Positions 25,069-33,928 are shown, counted from the stretch's first letter. The stretch is 64,000 nt of DNA from Paenibacillus durus (GCF_000756615.1 NZ_CP009288.1:3596001-3660000), one strand, 5' to 3'. Made by a program: numbers and translations. Notes: generated by a model not told the origin, from the letters alone.

Positions 25069-25097
25069 GTTGAACACTTTTCGCGAAAGTGGTTTTT

Positions 25098-25117
25098 GAT
25101 TAACCATCCGGTTAATC
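25098..25117 (+). promoter_or_regulatory. Operator palindrome of the ArsR-ABC operon
   Basis: GATTAACC-ATCC-GGTTAATC, with perfect 8-bp arms, sits 30 bases after the -10 and just before the ribosome site of the regulator gene. Its position suits repression by the ArsR-type regulator. Confidence 0.65.
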
Positions 25118-25130
25118 GGAAAGGAACTTA

Positions 25131-26165
25131 ATGAGCTCATTACCATTATTGCACCATAAAATCAATACGGTTGTCAGCCCCTTCCATGAAATGCTGTGCA
25201 GTCTGCATGTATTGTACCAGCCGGAGCATCATCCAAGGCGGCTAGAGTGGTCACAGGAGCTGCTGAGAAAAATGTCGCCCCAGCTTCGGGATGGCATCCG
25301 ACAAATTGGCGGATTGACCGACTGCTGGACCGCATTAATCGACATTGCTGACCATGCGGGACAGCCTATGACCTGCCGTAAAGGCATAGATGCGCTGAAC
25401 ACCCTCCCGGAAGCCGAGCTAGTCCACTTGGCATTAAACAATAGAGTGCCGATTGGAAGCATCATCCAATGGATGAACGGCGCAAGAGGACTGGAAGATG
25501 AGGAACTAGAGGAGGCCGGGCTAACGCTGCTCGACTCGCTGCAGGAATTCCGCATGCTGCTTATAAGCACGCTTGCCGAGTACGAGGAATCTTTTTTTCG
25601 CCGGGAATGGCAGAATGTTGAACCTTGGCTGCAGACGGCCGCCGCCGCCTTTCAGCAGGAGGCCGAAAAGTCCGCGGAAAAGGCCATCGCTTCCTTGCAT
25701 CCGCGCTTGTTCGCGGAGAACGGGACGATTACCGCCCAAAAAGCGAATACCTACCATTTTGCGTATGACAACTTGGAGCATATTTATGTGTTTCCCAGCG
25801 CCTTCATATTTCCTCATCTCTTAACCGGCTGGTACGGAAAAGATCTTTATCTGCCGCTCGCTGTCGACATTCCGGAACTGCCGTACAGCGAAGCCCCCCC
25901 GGTCGATCTGCTGCTGCGCTTCAAGGCGCTTGGCGACGAGACCCGGCTCAAGATCGTGAAGCTGCTCTGGAAAGGACCTCACTGCACGAAGCAGCTTGCT
26001 CCCGTGCTCGGGATATCCGAAGCGGCCGTGTCCAAGCATCTGAAGCTTCTGAGCGAAGCCGGTCTGATCAAGGCCAAACGCCGGGGAAACTACCAGTTTT
26101 ACTCCGCCGACAAGGAAGAGTTTGAAATGACGCTTGTGCTGCAAAGACAGTTTCTGGAGCAATAA
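25131..26165 (+). CDS. ArsR-type regulator with N-terminal DUF5937-like domain
   Basis: 344 residues. The C-terminal 90 are a winged helix (F-K-A-L-G-D-E-T-R-L-K-I-V-K-L-L, then I-S-E-A-A-V-S-K-H-L-K-L-L). The long N-terminal part lacks metal-binding Cys motifs and resembles DUF5937, probably a sensing or dimerisation domain. AAAGGA precedes the ATG. It is first in an operon with an ABC-2 exporter, behind a consensus promoter and a palindrome it may bind. Confidence 0.85.
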   Translation: MSSLPLLHHKINTVVSPFHEMLCSLHVLYQPEHHPRRLEWSQELLRKMSPQLRDGIRQIGGLTDCWTALIDIADHAGQPMTCRKGIDALNTLPEAELVHLALNNRVPIGSIIQWMNGARGLEDEELEEAGLTLLDSLQEFRMLLISTLAEYEESFFRREWQNVEPWLQTAAAAFQQEAEKSAEKAIASLHPRLFAENGTITAQKANTYHFAYDNLEHIYVFPSAFIFPHLLTGWYGKDLYLPLAVDIPELPYSEAPPVDLLLRFKALGDETRLKIVKLLWKGPHCTKQLAPVLGISEAAVSKHLKLLSEAGLIKAKRRGNYQFYSADKEEFEMTLVLQRQFLEQ

Positions 26166-26199
26166 CTTTATCAAGAGCCATATAAAGGAGCGCTTAGTA

Positions 26200-26997
26200 A
26201 TGTGGCATACCGCCCTCGCGACATTGGTCAGGAATCAAAGGTCTAGTCTTAGAGCTTATCCCTGGACGTTTACGTTCGGCCACATCATTGATGGAACGTA
26301 CCTTGTTCTCGTCACTTATTTTTCTTATGTATATCTGATTAAAGGCGATGTTGAGACCCAGTTTGCCGCCTATGCGGGCACCTCTGATTATTTAACGTAT
26401 GTCATGATCGGCGGGGCGCTGAATCTGTTCTCGGTCAGCATGATTATGAATGTTTCGAGAGCACTGATTACGGAGTGGCGGGAAGGCACGCTGGAAGCGC
26501 TGCTGCTTTCCCCTTCCAGCCGTTTTGGTTATTTTGCGGGGACTGCTGTTCAGCAGCTTCTGCGCAGTCTGTTTGAGCTTGCGGTCGTGCTGATTTTCGG
26601 AATTGCGGCGGGTTTGCGGCTGCCTCATTTCGACTTTTTTTCCGTCCTGATTGGAATTTGCGCCTATTTATTGTCCTGTTTCTCCATGGGACTCCTGTTG
26701 GGCTGCGTAATGCTGCATACGAGGGATACTTTTTTTGTGCAAAATACACTGTTCGCGTTTACCGCCCTGCTGTGCGGATTTCAGTTCCCCCGGGAATATT
26801 TGCCCGAAGCTTTGCGGCTTACGGGAAATGTGTTTCCCTTGACCGATGCGCTGGCGCTGCTGCGGGGAAGCCTGCTGACGGGCGGGGTCATCCGCTTCGG
26901 CGATATAGTCCCCGTCCTGCTGCTCTGCGCCGTCTATACCGCGCTTGCTCTGTGGAGCAGCAGAAGGATCGAGCGGCGAATGTTCGAGCGGTATTGA
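26200..26997 (+). CDS. ABC-2 type transporter permease
   Basis: 265 residues with six predicted membrane segments and the ABC-2 family pattern (W-R-E-G-T-L-E-A-L-L-L-S-P near residue 95). The ATG at 26200 is set by AAAGGAG 9 bases upstream; an in-frame upstream start overlapping the regulator is less likely. Probably forms the channel together with the permease at 28078. Confidence 0.85.
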   Translation: MWHTALATLVRNQRSSLRAYPWTFTFGHIIDGTYLVLVTYFSYVYLIKGDVETQFAAYAGTSDYLTYVMIGGALNLFSVSMIMNVSRALITEWREGTLEALLLSPSSRFGYFAGTAVQQLLRSLFELAVVLIFGIAAGLRLPHFDFFSVLIGICAYLLSCFSMGLLLGCVMLHTRDTFFVQNTLFAFTALLCGFQFPREYLPEALRLTGNVFPLTDALALLRGSLLTGGVIRFGDIVPVLLLCAVYTALALWSSRRIERRMFERY

Positions 26998-27052
26998 AGG
27001 GCTATTTTACGTGGAACGGTATGCATTACATAAGAAGAAAGGCTGTGACGGC

Positions 27053-28081
27053 ATGATCGCCATGAACGAGGTTACCAAAATATACGAAACCAAGAACAGG
27101 CTTGGCTGGTTCCGCGCCGAACGCGTGAAGACTGAAGCGGTAAAATCGCTGTCGCTCACTCTTGAGCCCGGACAAATCACGGGTCTGCTGGGGCTTAATG
27201 GAGCCGGCAAAACGACAACCATCCGTATGCTATCCACTCTGCTTGATCCGACAGAAGGCAGCATTGAGGTGGACGGACTCGACATGAACCGCAGCCGCAG
27301 CGCTATTCAGCAAAAAGTAAATATGATCGCCGGCGGCGAACGGATGCTGTATTGGCGGCTTACGGGCAGAGAGAACCTTCACTATTTCGGTTCTTTGTAC
27401 GGTCTGGACTCTGGCCGTCTCCGGCTGGAAAGCGACCGGCTGCTAAGCGAGGTAGGTCTAGCTGACGCGGCTGACCGTCCGGTGGAGCAGTATTCCAAGG
27501 GCATGAAGCAGCGGCTGCAAATCGCCAGAGGGCTCATCAACGATCCGAAATATCTGTTTCTGGATGAGCCGACGCTTGGGCTGGACGCGCCTATAGCCAG
27601 ACAGCTGCGCGGCATGGTTCGAAATCTTGCTAAAGAACGGGGAAAAGGCATTTTGCTCACCAGCCACTATCTGCAGGAAGTGGAGGAGCTGTGCGACATC
27701 GTATATGTGCTGAACCGCGGGGAGCTGCTGATGTGCGACACTCCGGACCGCATTGTGGCAAGGGTGGCGGGTATGCAGACGGCTCATTTTGAGCTAATGG
27801 GCTGGAGGGATGAGCTGAATCCTCTGCTGCTGGAGTATCTTCATACTGAAATCGGACTAAACCGGAAAGAATGGACTGAACTGCAGAAGCCCTCTGCCGA
27901 ATCCGGCTCATCCCCCGAGGAACCGGTCCGGTTGACCGTAAAAAGCCGTTCGGCCGATAAGCTCATCACCAAGCTTTTGCCCTGGACGGCGGAGAATGGA
28001 CTCAAGGTTGTCTCTTTTTCCGCTGAAAAGCCTAATCTGGAAGATGCCATCATTCTGCTGTCGGAAGGCAAAGTGTCATGA
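27053..28081 (+). CDS. ABC-2 type transporter ATP-binding protein
   Basis: 342 residues. Walker A is GLNGAGKTTT (near residue 52), the signature is YSKGMKQRLQ, and Walker B is YLFLDEPTLGLD. It has the C-terminal extension typical of NatA/CcmA-type exporters. The stop overlaps the start of the next permease gene by four bases, so the pair is coupled. It energises export of an unknown substrate; export of drugs or lipids is common in the family. Confidence 0.9.
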   Translation: MIAMNEVTKIYETKNRLGWFRAERVKTEAVKSLSLTLEPGQITGLLGLNGAGKTTTIRMLSTLLDPTEGSIEVDGLDMNRSRSAIQQKVNMIAGGERMLYWRLTGRENLHYFGSLYGLDSGRLRLESDRLLSEVGLADAADRPVEQYSKGMKQRLQIARGLINDPKYLFLDEPTLGLDAPIARQLRGMVRNLAKERGKGILLTSHYLQEVEELCDIVYVLNRGELLMCDTPDRIVARVAGMQTAHFELMGWRDELNPLLLEYLHTEIGLNRKEWTELQKPSAESGSSPEEPVRLTVKSRSADKLITKLLPWTAENGLKVVSFSAEKPNLEDAIILLSEGKVS

Positions 28082-28896
28082 AGAAGCGCGGATGGATGAT
28101 CTCGCTCCTGGCGGAAGTGTTGAAACAGCACAGAAGCCGCACCAGAGGAAAAGCCGTATTTTTCTCCATGCTGCTCTGGCCTGCGCTTGCCTTTCTGACC
28201 TCCTATTATGCCATGCAGCCTTATCGGACCGGCGAAGGCTCGGCTTTGTCCGGAGTGATCCCTTCCGGCGGAATTCCGCTGTTTCTTCTTAGCGGTTATC
28301 TCGTATTTCAGCTGTTCTGGACCACGGTGCATTCGGCATGGCTGTTCGAGCTGGAACGCAAACAGAGCACACTGGAAATCATTTTTCTGACGCCTTCCTC
28401 CAAAATGGCTTTTTTATACGGCAGATCACTGTACTCCCTGTTTAATGGAATCTGGATGTTCGCGGCATTCTCCTTCCTGACGTTTTGGTTTGTCGCCGAT
28501 CCCGGGGAGGTGAAATGGGCCGTTCTGCTGCCGGTGCTGGCACTTATCGTATGCTCTGCGGTTATTTGGGGAGCGATGCTCAGCGCCGTCTCCCTATTCT
28601 CACGGGACTCCGGCCTGCTGTACTACATTTTTCAGGCTCCGATGGAGCTGTTCGGGGGTGTGCGCATCCCTCCCTCCGTCTTCCCGGTGTGGGCAAAAGG
28701 ACTGTCCCTGCTCTTTCCCGTTACCTACAGCCTGATCCTCGTTCGCGGAGCGCTGTACGGGAATACCGGCGGACAATGGATGTGGGCGCTCATTGTGCTG
28801 ATCGCTGCTGATGCGGCGCTTGTCTGGTTCACCCGGTATCTGCTCTCCTTGGCTGAAAGACATGCGAGACTTAAGGGGAATTGGAGTTTGTTCTGA
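28078..28896 (+). CDS. ABC-2 type transporter permease (second)
   Basis: 272 residues, six predicted membrane segments, with E-R-K-Q-S-T-L-E-I-I-F-L-T-P-S matching the ABC-2 motif seen in the first permease. The ATG overlaps the ATPase stop (ATGA). It completes a regulator, permease, ATPase, permease operon. Confidence 0.86.
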   Translation: MKKRGWMISLLAEVLKQHRSRTRGKAVFFSMLLWPALAFLTSYYAMQPYRTGEGSALSGVIPSGGIPLFLLSGYLVFQLFWTTVHSAWLFELERKQSTLEIIFLTPSSKMAFLYGRSLYSLFNGIWMFAAFSFLTFWFVADPGEVKWAVLLPVLALIVCSAVIWGAMLSAVSLFSRDSGLLYYIFQAPMELFGGVRIPPSVFPVWAKGLSLLFPVTYSLILVRGALYGNTGGQWMWALIVLIAADAALVWFTRYLLSLAERHARLKGNWSLF

Positions 28897-28910
28897 ATGA
28901 TAGCGTGAGA

Positions 28911-28965
28911 AAAAAGGGGCTCCGGGCCGCACGTCATGTGCTGCGGTACTCGGAAAGCCCCTTTT
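28911..28965. terminator. Bidirectional terminator between convergent operons
   Basis: AAAAGGGGCT ... AGCCCCTTTT with 10-bp arms, the interior also self-complementary. It gives T runs on both strands and serves the ABC operon (plus) and the nitrogenase-like operon (minus). Confidence 0.85.
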
Positions 28966-28980
28966 AGTGCCTTTATACGA

Positions 28981-30306
28981 TTAACGGTACGTGCCCAATA
29001 CGCGGTCATAGATATCCTCGATCAGCCGCAAACCGCCGTTATACCCTGCGTAGCCGCAGTTTAATACCAGCCGGTAAGTGATCGGCACGCTGACTGGAAG
29101 CAGATCGGCTCCGATATCGACAGCCAGGTCACGTTCCCAGCCGCTTCCGAGAATCAGCGCGCGCTGCTTCGGACTTGTCTTTCTGATATTCTCCTGAATT
29201 TCCCCGCCATCCACCGAGAATTCCACCTTCGCCGACCTTCTGTCGGAGATGCGGCGAAATTGTTCACGGATTCCTTCACGGTACTGTTCGGGAGTATCAT
29301 CGACAATGTACTGAACATCCGCCGGAATAATGCCCAGCTCATTCAACAAATATTTGGAGAAGCCTACGGCATAAGTCGCATCAAGGATCGTGTAGAATAC
29401 ACGCGGGATGCCGTAACGGAACTCCAGCATGAAATCGGCTGTACGCTCGATATGCGTATAGAATTTACGCTCTTCATCAGCGATGAATTTCTCGGCCTTT
29501 TCACGGTCTATGCTCGCGCCGAATGCCGCAACCTCCCGCAAAAATCGGCTGGTCTCCACGCCTCCCACCGGTAAATAGGGAAAATGGTAAAACGGCGTTC
29601 CGTATTTTCGCTTAAGCAGCTTGGCGCTTCTCAGTCCGGGCCAGGCGGATACGACAATATTGAATTCGGCCTGAGGAACGGTCAGCCATTCGGATACACC
29701 GCCCGATTCGGGACCGAACAGGATATTCGGTGTAAGACCGATGCCTGTCAGCAGCCGTTTAATTTCTTGCAAATTGCCGATCCAGTAAGGGTCCTGATAT
29801 GGAACGGAGGCAAAAACATTAACCAGTCCGGGGATGACTTCACCTTTGGCGGGCGCGTACCGGTCGACATACTGCTCGACAATCGCCTTAATGATTAGGT
29901 CATGGCTGACATAGTTATTGCTCTTGAAGCCGCCGGTCTCCGCGAATACAATCGGCTTGCCGAGATTTTGAAATTCACGGGTCACCTGGCCGACATCGTC
30001 TCCGACAATATCGGAGGTGCAGCCAGTGAGCACGACGAACAGATCCGCGTCGATAACCTTGAATGCTCCGTCAATGACACCCCGCAGCTTTTTCTCGCCG
30101 CCAAATACGACTTCGGATTCGCTTGAATTGGTGCAGGGGATCGTGCTTCCTCCCGCATAGCCCTCCCCTTGACCGAGCAGGCCGTGAATTTTGGTGCTGC
30201 AGCCTGGTCCTGCATGGACGATAGGTACAGCCCGCTGGATTGCGATGACGGTCTGCTGAACGCCCAGCGCGCAGGAATACCTTGGCTGTTCAATAAGCTT
30301 TGACAT
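28981..30306 (-). CDS. Nitrogenase component 1-like protein, NifK-related
   Basis: 441 residues of the oxidoreductase/nitrogenase component 1 family. Three Cys match the P-cluster ligand pattern of NifK: C in R-Y-S-C-A-L-G-V (residue 12), in H-A-G-P-G-C (about 35) and in L-T-G-C-T-S-D-I-V-G-D-D (about 95). It is shorter than true NifK (about 520). It is the last gene of a four-gene operon and overlaps the NifD-like gene by 17 bases, suggesting an obligate pair. No nifH, nifB or nifEN lies in the window. It is probably a nitrogenase-like reductase subunit rather than N2-fixing NifK. Confidence 0.82.
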   Translation of the reverse strand: MSKLIEQPRYSCALGVQQTVIAIQRAVPIVHAGPGCSTKIHGLLGQGEGYAGGSTIPCTNSSESEVVFGGEKKLRGVIDGAFKVIDADLFVVLTGCTSDIVGDDVGQVTREFQNLGKPIVFAETGGFKSNNYVSHDLIIKAIVEQYVDRYAPAKGEVIPGLVNVFASVPYQDPYWIGNLQEIKRLLTGIGLTPNILFGPESGGVSEWLTVPQAEFNIVVSAWPGLRSAKLLKRKYGTPFYHFPYLPVGGVETSRFLREVAAFGASIDREKAEKFIADEERKFYTHIERTADFMLEFRYGIPRVFYTILDATYAVGFSKYLLNELGIIPADVQYIVDDTPEQYREGIREQFRRISDRRSAKVEFSVDGGEIQENIRKTSPKQRALILGSGWERDLAVDIGADLLPVSVPITYRLVLNCGYAGYNGGLRLIEDIYDRVLGTYR

Positions 30307-31771
30307 GAGTATTGCCTCCCAAAAAAGTGTATGGATCTTGCTCCAGCCACCATTTGGTGTAAGGCATGGAACTGTGTTTTACCAGGTTGGTTACAAACTC
30401 CCGGTTATCGAGCGTCTCCAGAATGCGTTCCGCATAATTAAGCAGCCCCTGGTATCCCCAGCTGAAATGTTCGTCCCCAATCAGCAGGGTGGGAATGCCA
30501 AGCTTGGCGCCCCAGAGCGTCATTCCGCCGTGACGGGCGATCATCAGGTCCGGACGGACGCGGTTCAGAATATTGACCAGCTCGTAGGCTTGCTTGTTGC
30601 AGACGTTATACCCCTTAATGTCTCCATAGGTCTTGACCGTGTGATCCAGCATATCCGCCGCAGTGCTTTCATTGTCATAAATAGGGTCATGATGAAAAAT
30701 AGCCGCGCCCTGCACTTCGATTCCCAGTTCACTCAGCAGGGCGATCAGGGCATGACCGTGAGCTGAGCCCGCAGTCAAATAGCAGGTTGTACCTTTAAGC
30801 TTAGCCCGGTACTCCTCCAGCTTCTGCAGAACAGCCGCTCTCTCCTCGCGGATAATTTCCTCAATCTCGTCTTCGCGGTCCAGAACGCGCCCCAGCTCGC
30901 GCATCCAGGCATCCGTTCCCGCTATACCGTAAGCCATTGGAGCCTTGATCTCCGGCACTCCGTAGACTTGCTCCAGCGCGGCTCCCATATACGTTCCAAG
31001 CGTCGGGCAAATCTGAATCGTTGCCGCAGCCTCGGAAATGGTTTCCAGTTGGCTTACTGTGGAAAAGGGAACGACATAGTTCGCTTCGTAGCCCAGGCGG
31101 TTCAGCAGCTTCGAGAAGACATCACTGCCCCAGAAATTAATGATATTCACTTTGTTCGTCCGCTTCTGCGGAGGCTTCACAATTTTGCGCACAATCGAGT
31201 GATAAGCGGCATCGAAGCCGGAGGTCCAAATTTTGGATCTGAAGCCCTCGCAGACGCAGTTGACGACGGGTATCCCAAGTTCATTCGTCATTCGGTCTGT
31301 GACACTTTCCACATCTTCCCCTATGATCCCCGAGGCGCAGGATGTGGTAACGAAGATCGCATTCGGCTTTACTCTGTCGTACGCGAGGCGGATCGTCTTC
31401 TCCAGCTTGGATAAAGCGCCGAAGACCGTATCCATCTCCTCGATATTTGTATTAAAATATCTGCCGATGGCCGGGGGTAAATCCCGTTCCATCTGCCCGA
31501 CGCGGTAAACGAAATTAAACCCGAAGAAATCCCCGGCGCAGCCGACGGGCGCATGGTTAACCATCGCTGCATCCCGAATCATCGATAATTGGCAAAAAGC
31601 ATTTCCCGAGCTGCAGCCCATGCATTGGCTGAAAGAACGGGTACCGTCCTTCAGGCAGCCGCTGTTGGAGCAGTTGACCAGGTCTCCCGCAGTTCCGGCA
31701 AAACCCGTAATCGAACCCAAACGTTTCTCGCGGATCGGGACCTCGGTCAGATTCAAATTCACTTTTGGCAT
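30290..31771 (-). CDS. Nitrogenase component 1-like protein, NifD-related
   Basis: 493 residues, same family. Cys ligands of P-cluster type appear in N-C-S-N-S-G-C near residue 34, N-H-A-P-V-G-C-A-G-D near 78, and T-S-C-A-S-G-I-I-G-E-D near 145. An extra pair, Q-C-M-G-C, follows the first. The Cys in I-Q-I-C-P-T-L-G-T-Y-M lines up with the cofactor ligand Cys of NifD. The place of the cofactor His appears to be Gln (W-G-Y-Q-G-L). This is by eye and needs alignment. Operon context with O-acetylhomoserine sulfhydrylase points to a sulfur-compound reductase. Confidence 0.83.
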   Translation of the reverse strand: MPKVNLNLTEVPIREKRLGSITGFAGTAGDLVNCSNSGCLKDGTRSFSQCMGCSSGNAFCQLSMIRDAAMVNHAPVGCAGDFFGFNFVYRVGQMERDLPPAIGRYFNTNIEEMDTVFGALSKLEKTIRLAYDRVKPNAIFVTTSCASGIIGEDVESVTDRMTNELGIPVVNCVCEGFRSKIWTSGFDAAYHSIVRKIVKPPQKRTNKVNIINFWGSDVFSKLLNRLGYEANYVVPFSTVSQLETISEAAATIQICPTLGTYMGAALEQVYGVPEIKAPMAYGIAGTDAWMRELGRVLDREDEIEEIIREERAAVLQKLEEYRAKLKGTTCYLTAGSAHGHALIALLSELGIEVQGAAIFHHDPIYDNESTAADMLDHTVKTYGDIKGYNVCNKQAYELVNILNRVRPDLMIARHGGMTLWGAKLGIPTLLIGDEHFSWGYQGLLNYAERILETLDNREFVTNLVKHSSMPYTKWWLEQDPYTFLGGNTHVKAY

Positions 31772-31926
31772 GTCCTTTTCCCCTTTTACGTTTATAAATA
31801 TATTTCCTGTTTATTGCTTAACCCCTTAATGGAGCGTCTCCAATCCTATTGAACGAATCGGATAGAATACGGACTCTTCTGCCTTGGGAGGCTCCACGTC
31901 CACGTCGATAACTTTTTTGATCGCCG

Positions 31927-33246
31927 CTACACCAATGTCTCCACAAAAGCCTTCTCGAACGCCTGCTCCAGATCTGCGATTAAATCCTCGGCATCTTCGA
32001 GGCCAATGGACAGGCGGACCGTTTCAGGCTTAATGCCGGCAAACGCCTGTTCTTCAGGATTTAACTCGCCATGCGTCGTTTTCGGCGAATTGATAATGAG
32101 CGAGCGGGCGTCACCGACATTGGCGTGATAGCTGAACAGCTCCACCGCATTTAGAAAAGTCTTGAGCTGCTCCTCATTTCCCTTGAAGCCAAAGGAGAAA
32201 ATGGAACCCGCGCCTTTTGGAAAATATTTGTCAGCCAAGGCTTTGTATGCATTGCCTTCCGCCGCTGGATGACTGACCCAGCTTACTCTGTCGTTGCTTT
32301 GCAGATACTGCACGATTTTCAGCGCGTTCGATACCTGCTTGTCAATCCGCTCAGATAATGTCACTAGTCCCTGAATCAGCAGGAAGGCGTCGAATGGGCT
32401 GAGAGACGCCCCGAAATAAGCGAGGTAGCTAAGCCGTACTCTTGTCGTAAACGGCGCATTCGGGAAGACCTCAAGAATGCTGCGCTCGCGTCCTGTCGCC
32501 TGATCCCGCAGCAGATACTGCGGCTCTTCAAAATGCGGAAATTTTCCATTGCTCCAGTTAAACTTACCGTTTTCCACAATGACTCCGCCAAGCGTTGTTC
32601 CATGCCCGCCGATCGCCTTGGTTGCCGAGTAAATGATAATGTCCGCTCCATGTGCGAATGAATCGAACAGATACGGAGTTCCGAATGTATTATCGATAAC
32701 TAACGGAATCCCGTTGTCATGTGCAATTTCGGCAATGGCTTCCACATCCAGGATGGTTGCGTTCGGGTTACTGATACTCTCGATAAGTATCGCTTTGGTA
32801 TCCGGCCCAATGGCCCGCCGGAAGGTATCCGGATCATCCGAGTTCTCCACAAAATCGACATGCACATTGAATTTAGGGAATAGATGCTTGATAGCGTCGA
32901 AAGTTCCCCCGTACAGTCTAGGTGTTGTTAAAATTCTTCCTCCGCCCTCAGCCAGGTTGAGCAGAGTATAAGCGACAGCGGCCATTCCCGAGGCGACGGC
33001 AACAGCGCCGGTTCCTTTATCCAGGGCGGTCAGCCGCTCCTCAAGCACGGCTACGGTCGGATTTCCGATCCGCGTATACAGGAATCCCGCTTCCTCCAGA
33101 CCGAACAATTTTTCCGCCCGTTCCACGCCGCCTAAATCGTAAGAAGCCGTCTGATAAATCGGCACGGCTACCGAATAATTATGCTCGCTTGACTCATAGC
33201 CGGCTCTTACCTTCAATGTATCAAAGCCTAATTGTTTCTCACTCAT
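31927..33246 (-). CDS. metY: O-acetylhomoserine sulfhydrylase (PLP-dependent)
   Basis: 439 residues of the Cys/Met metabolism PLP family. The PLP Lys is in Y-S-A-T-K-A-I-G-G-H-G-T-T near residue 210, and Y-T-R-I-G-N-P-T near residue 57 is the family's N-terminal signature. It makes homocysteine from sulfide, or methionine directly from methanethiol, using O-acetylhomoserine. Its place between a NifX-like gene and nitrogenase-like genes suggests it traps a thiol released by the reductase. AGAGGG precedes the ATG. Confidence 0.9.
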   Translation of the reverse strand: MSEKQLGFDTLKVRAGYESSEHNYSVAVPIYQTASYDLGGVERAEKLFGLEEAGFLYTRIGNPTVAVLEERLTALDKGTGAVAVASGMAAVAYTLLNLAEGGGRILTTPRLYGGTFDAIKHLFPKFNVHVDFVENSDDPDTFRRAIGPDTKAILIESISNPNATILDVEAIAEIAHDNGIPLVIDNTFGTPYLFDSFAHGADIIIYSATKAIGGHGTTLGGVIVENGKFNWSNGKFPHFEEPQYLLRDQATGRERSILEVFPNAPFTTRVRLSYLAYFGASLSPFDAFLLIQGLVTLSERIDKQVSNALKIVQYLQSNDRVSWVSHPAAEGNAYKALADKYFPKGAGSIFSFGFKGNEEQLKTFLNAVELFSYHANVGDARSLIINSPKTTHGELNPEEQAFAGIKPETVRLSIGLEDAEDLIADLEQAFEKAFVETLV

Positions 33247-33286
33247 ACAGATCCCTCTTTTCAGATAATGATTATTTGATCAAGCC

Positions 33287-33637
33287 TTACTGTAAAATAG
33301 CTCCACGGCCTGAATGAAGAAAGGAAATCAGCCGGTTCAATGCCTTTTCAATGGGGGCTTCGACTGCCAGAGCAGTAATTCCCACATTGTGAAGCACCGC
33401 AGTGGCACCATGACCAATCTGGCTGACAAGTACATACGAACAGTCCGCTAGCGCTTCGGCTACTGCCTCCAGACGGCTTTGCTCATGTCCTTGACTGCTT
33501 GCAGGATTGCCGATTTCCCTGATTCCGGTCTGTGAATAGAATCCTTCGTCATCCACTTCGTAAATTAAAAACCGGTCGCTCCGGCCAAAATGCTGATTTA
33601 CGTTAAAACCATCCGAACTACCGACAGCCACTTTCAT
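33287..33637 (-). CDS. NifX/NafY-like iron-molybdenum cofactor-binding protein
   Basis: 116 residues of the dinitrogenase iron-molybdenum cofactor-binding fold (NifX/NifB C-terminal domain): K-V-A-V-G-S-S-D-G near the start, then N-Q-H-F-G-R-S-D-R-F. Such proteins carry or escort metal clusters to nitrogenase-like enzymes. The ATG at 33637 is 10 bases after AAGGAG; an overlapping ATG in another frame gives a two-residue peptide. First gene of the operon, 61 bases after a perfect Fnr/Crp-type palindrome. Confidence 0.82.
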   Translation of the reverse strand: MKVAVGSSDGFNVNQHFGRSDRFLIYEVDDEGFYSQTGIREIGNPASSQGHEQSRLEAVAEALADCSYVLVSQIGHGATAVLHNVGITALAVEAPIEKALNRLISFLHSGRGAILQ

Positions 33638-33697
33638 TTCATCTCTTCTCCTTCCAAAAAATGAGACAAGCACGGCTCTAATAATTCATGAGCGGGG

Positions 33698-33713
33698 TGT
33701 GACTTATTTCACA
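33698..33713 (-). promoter_or_regulatory. Perfect Fnr/Crp-type palindrome
   Basis: TGTGA-N6-TCACA, read on either strand, lies 61 bases before the NifX-like start. It matches the consensus of B. subtilis Fnr and of Crp-family proteins. It would link the nitrogenase-like operon to oxygen limitation. A well-placed -10 was not identified. Confidence 0.75.
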
Positions 33714-33730
33714 ATGATAACCAATAGAAA

Positions 33731-33769
33731 AGGCCGGACTTATCCTGTTGATCAGGAAGTATCCGGCCT
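33731..33769 (-). terminator. Hairpin upstream of the nitrogenase-like operon
   Basis: AGGCCGGA / (A)TCCGGCCT stem with further TCCTG / CAGGA pairing, then TTTTC on the minus strand. It ends read-through from the 2-oxoacid oxidoreductase operon, just before the Fnr-type site. Confidence 0.65.
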
Positions 33770-33885
33770 GCGGTTAACCGCTCAGCTCAAATCTCTTAAA
33801 AACCAATTGTTTTACTATGTTTTAATATACCGATTAGTGCTGAAAAATTCAATCCCTGAAACGTGAATATAGTGTGATCATTTCC

Positions 33886-33928
33886 AGAAAAAGCAAAGCA
33901 GCAAGCCTCCAATAATGGAGACTTGCTG
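33886..33928 (-). terminator. Terminator after the 2-oxoacid:ferredoxin oxidoreductase operon
   Basis: CAGCAAG-CTCCA / TGGAG-CTTGCTG stem followed by CTTTGCTTTTTC on the minus strand, directly after the stop at 33952. Confidence 0.75.

Noticed and set aside
28981..31771. Reading the two nitrogenase-like genes as true N2-fixing nifD and nifK
   Set aside because: No nifH, nifB, nifE, nifN or nifV is nearby, both proteins are short, the cofactor His seems changed, and the operon carries metY.
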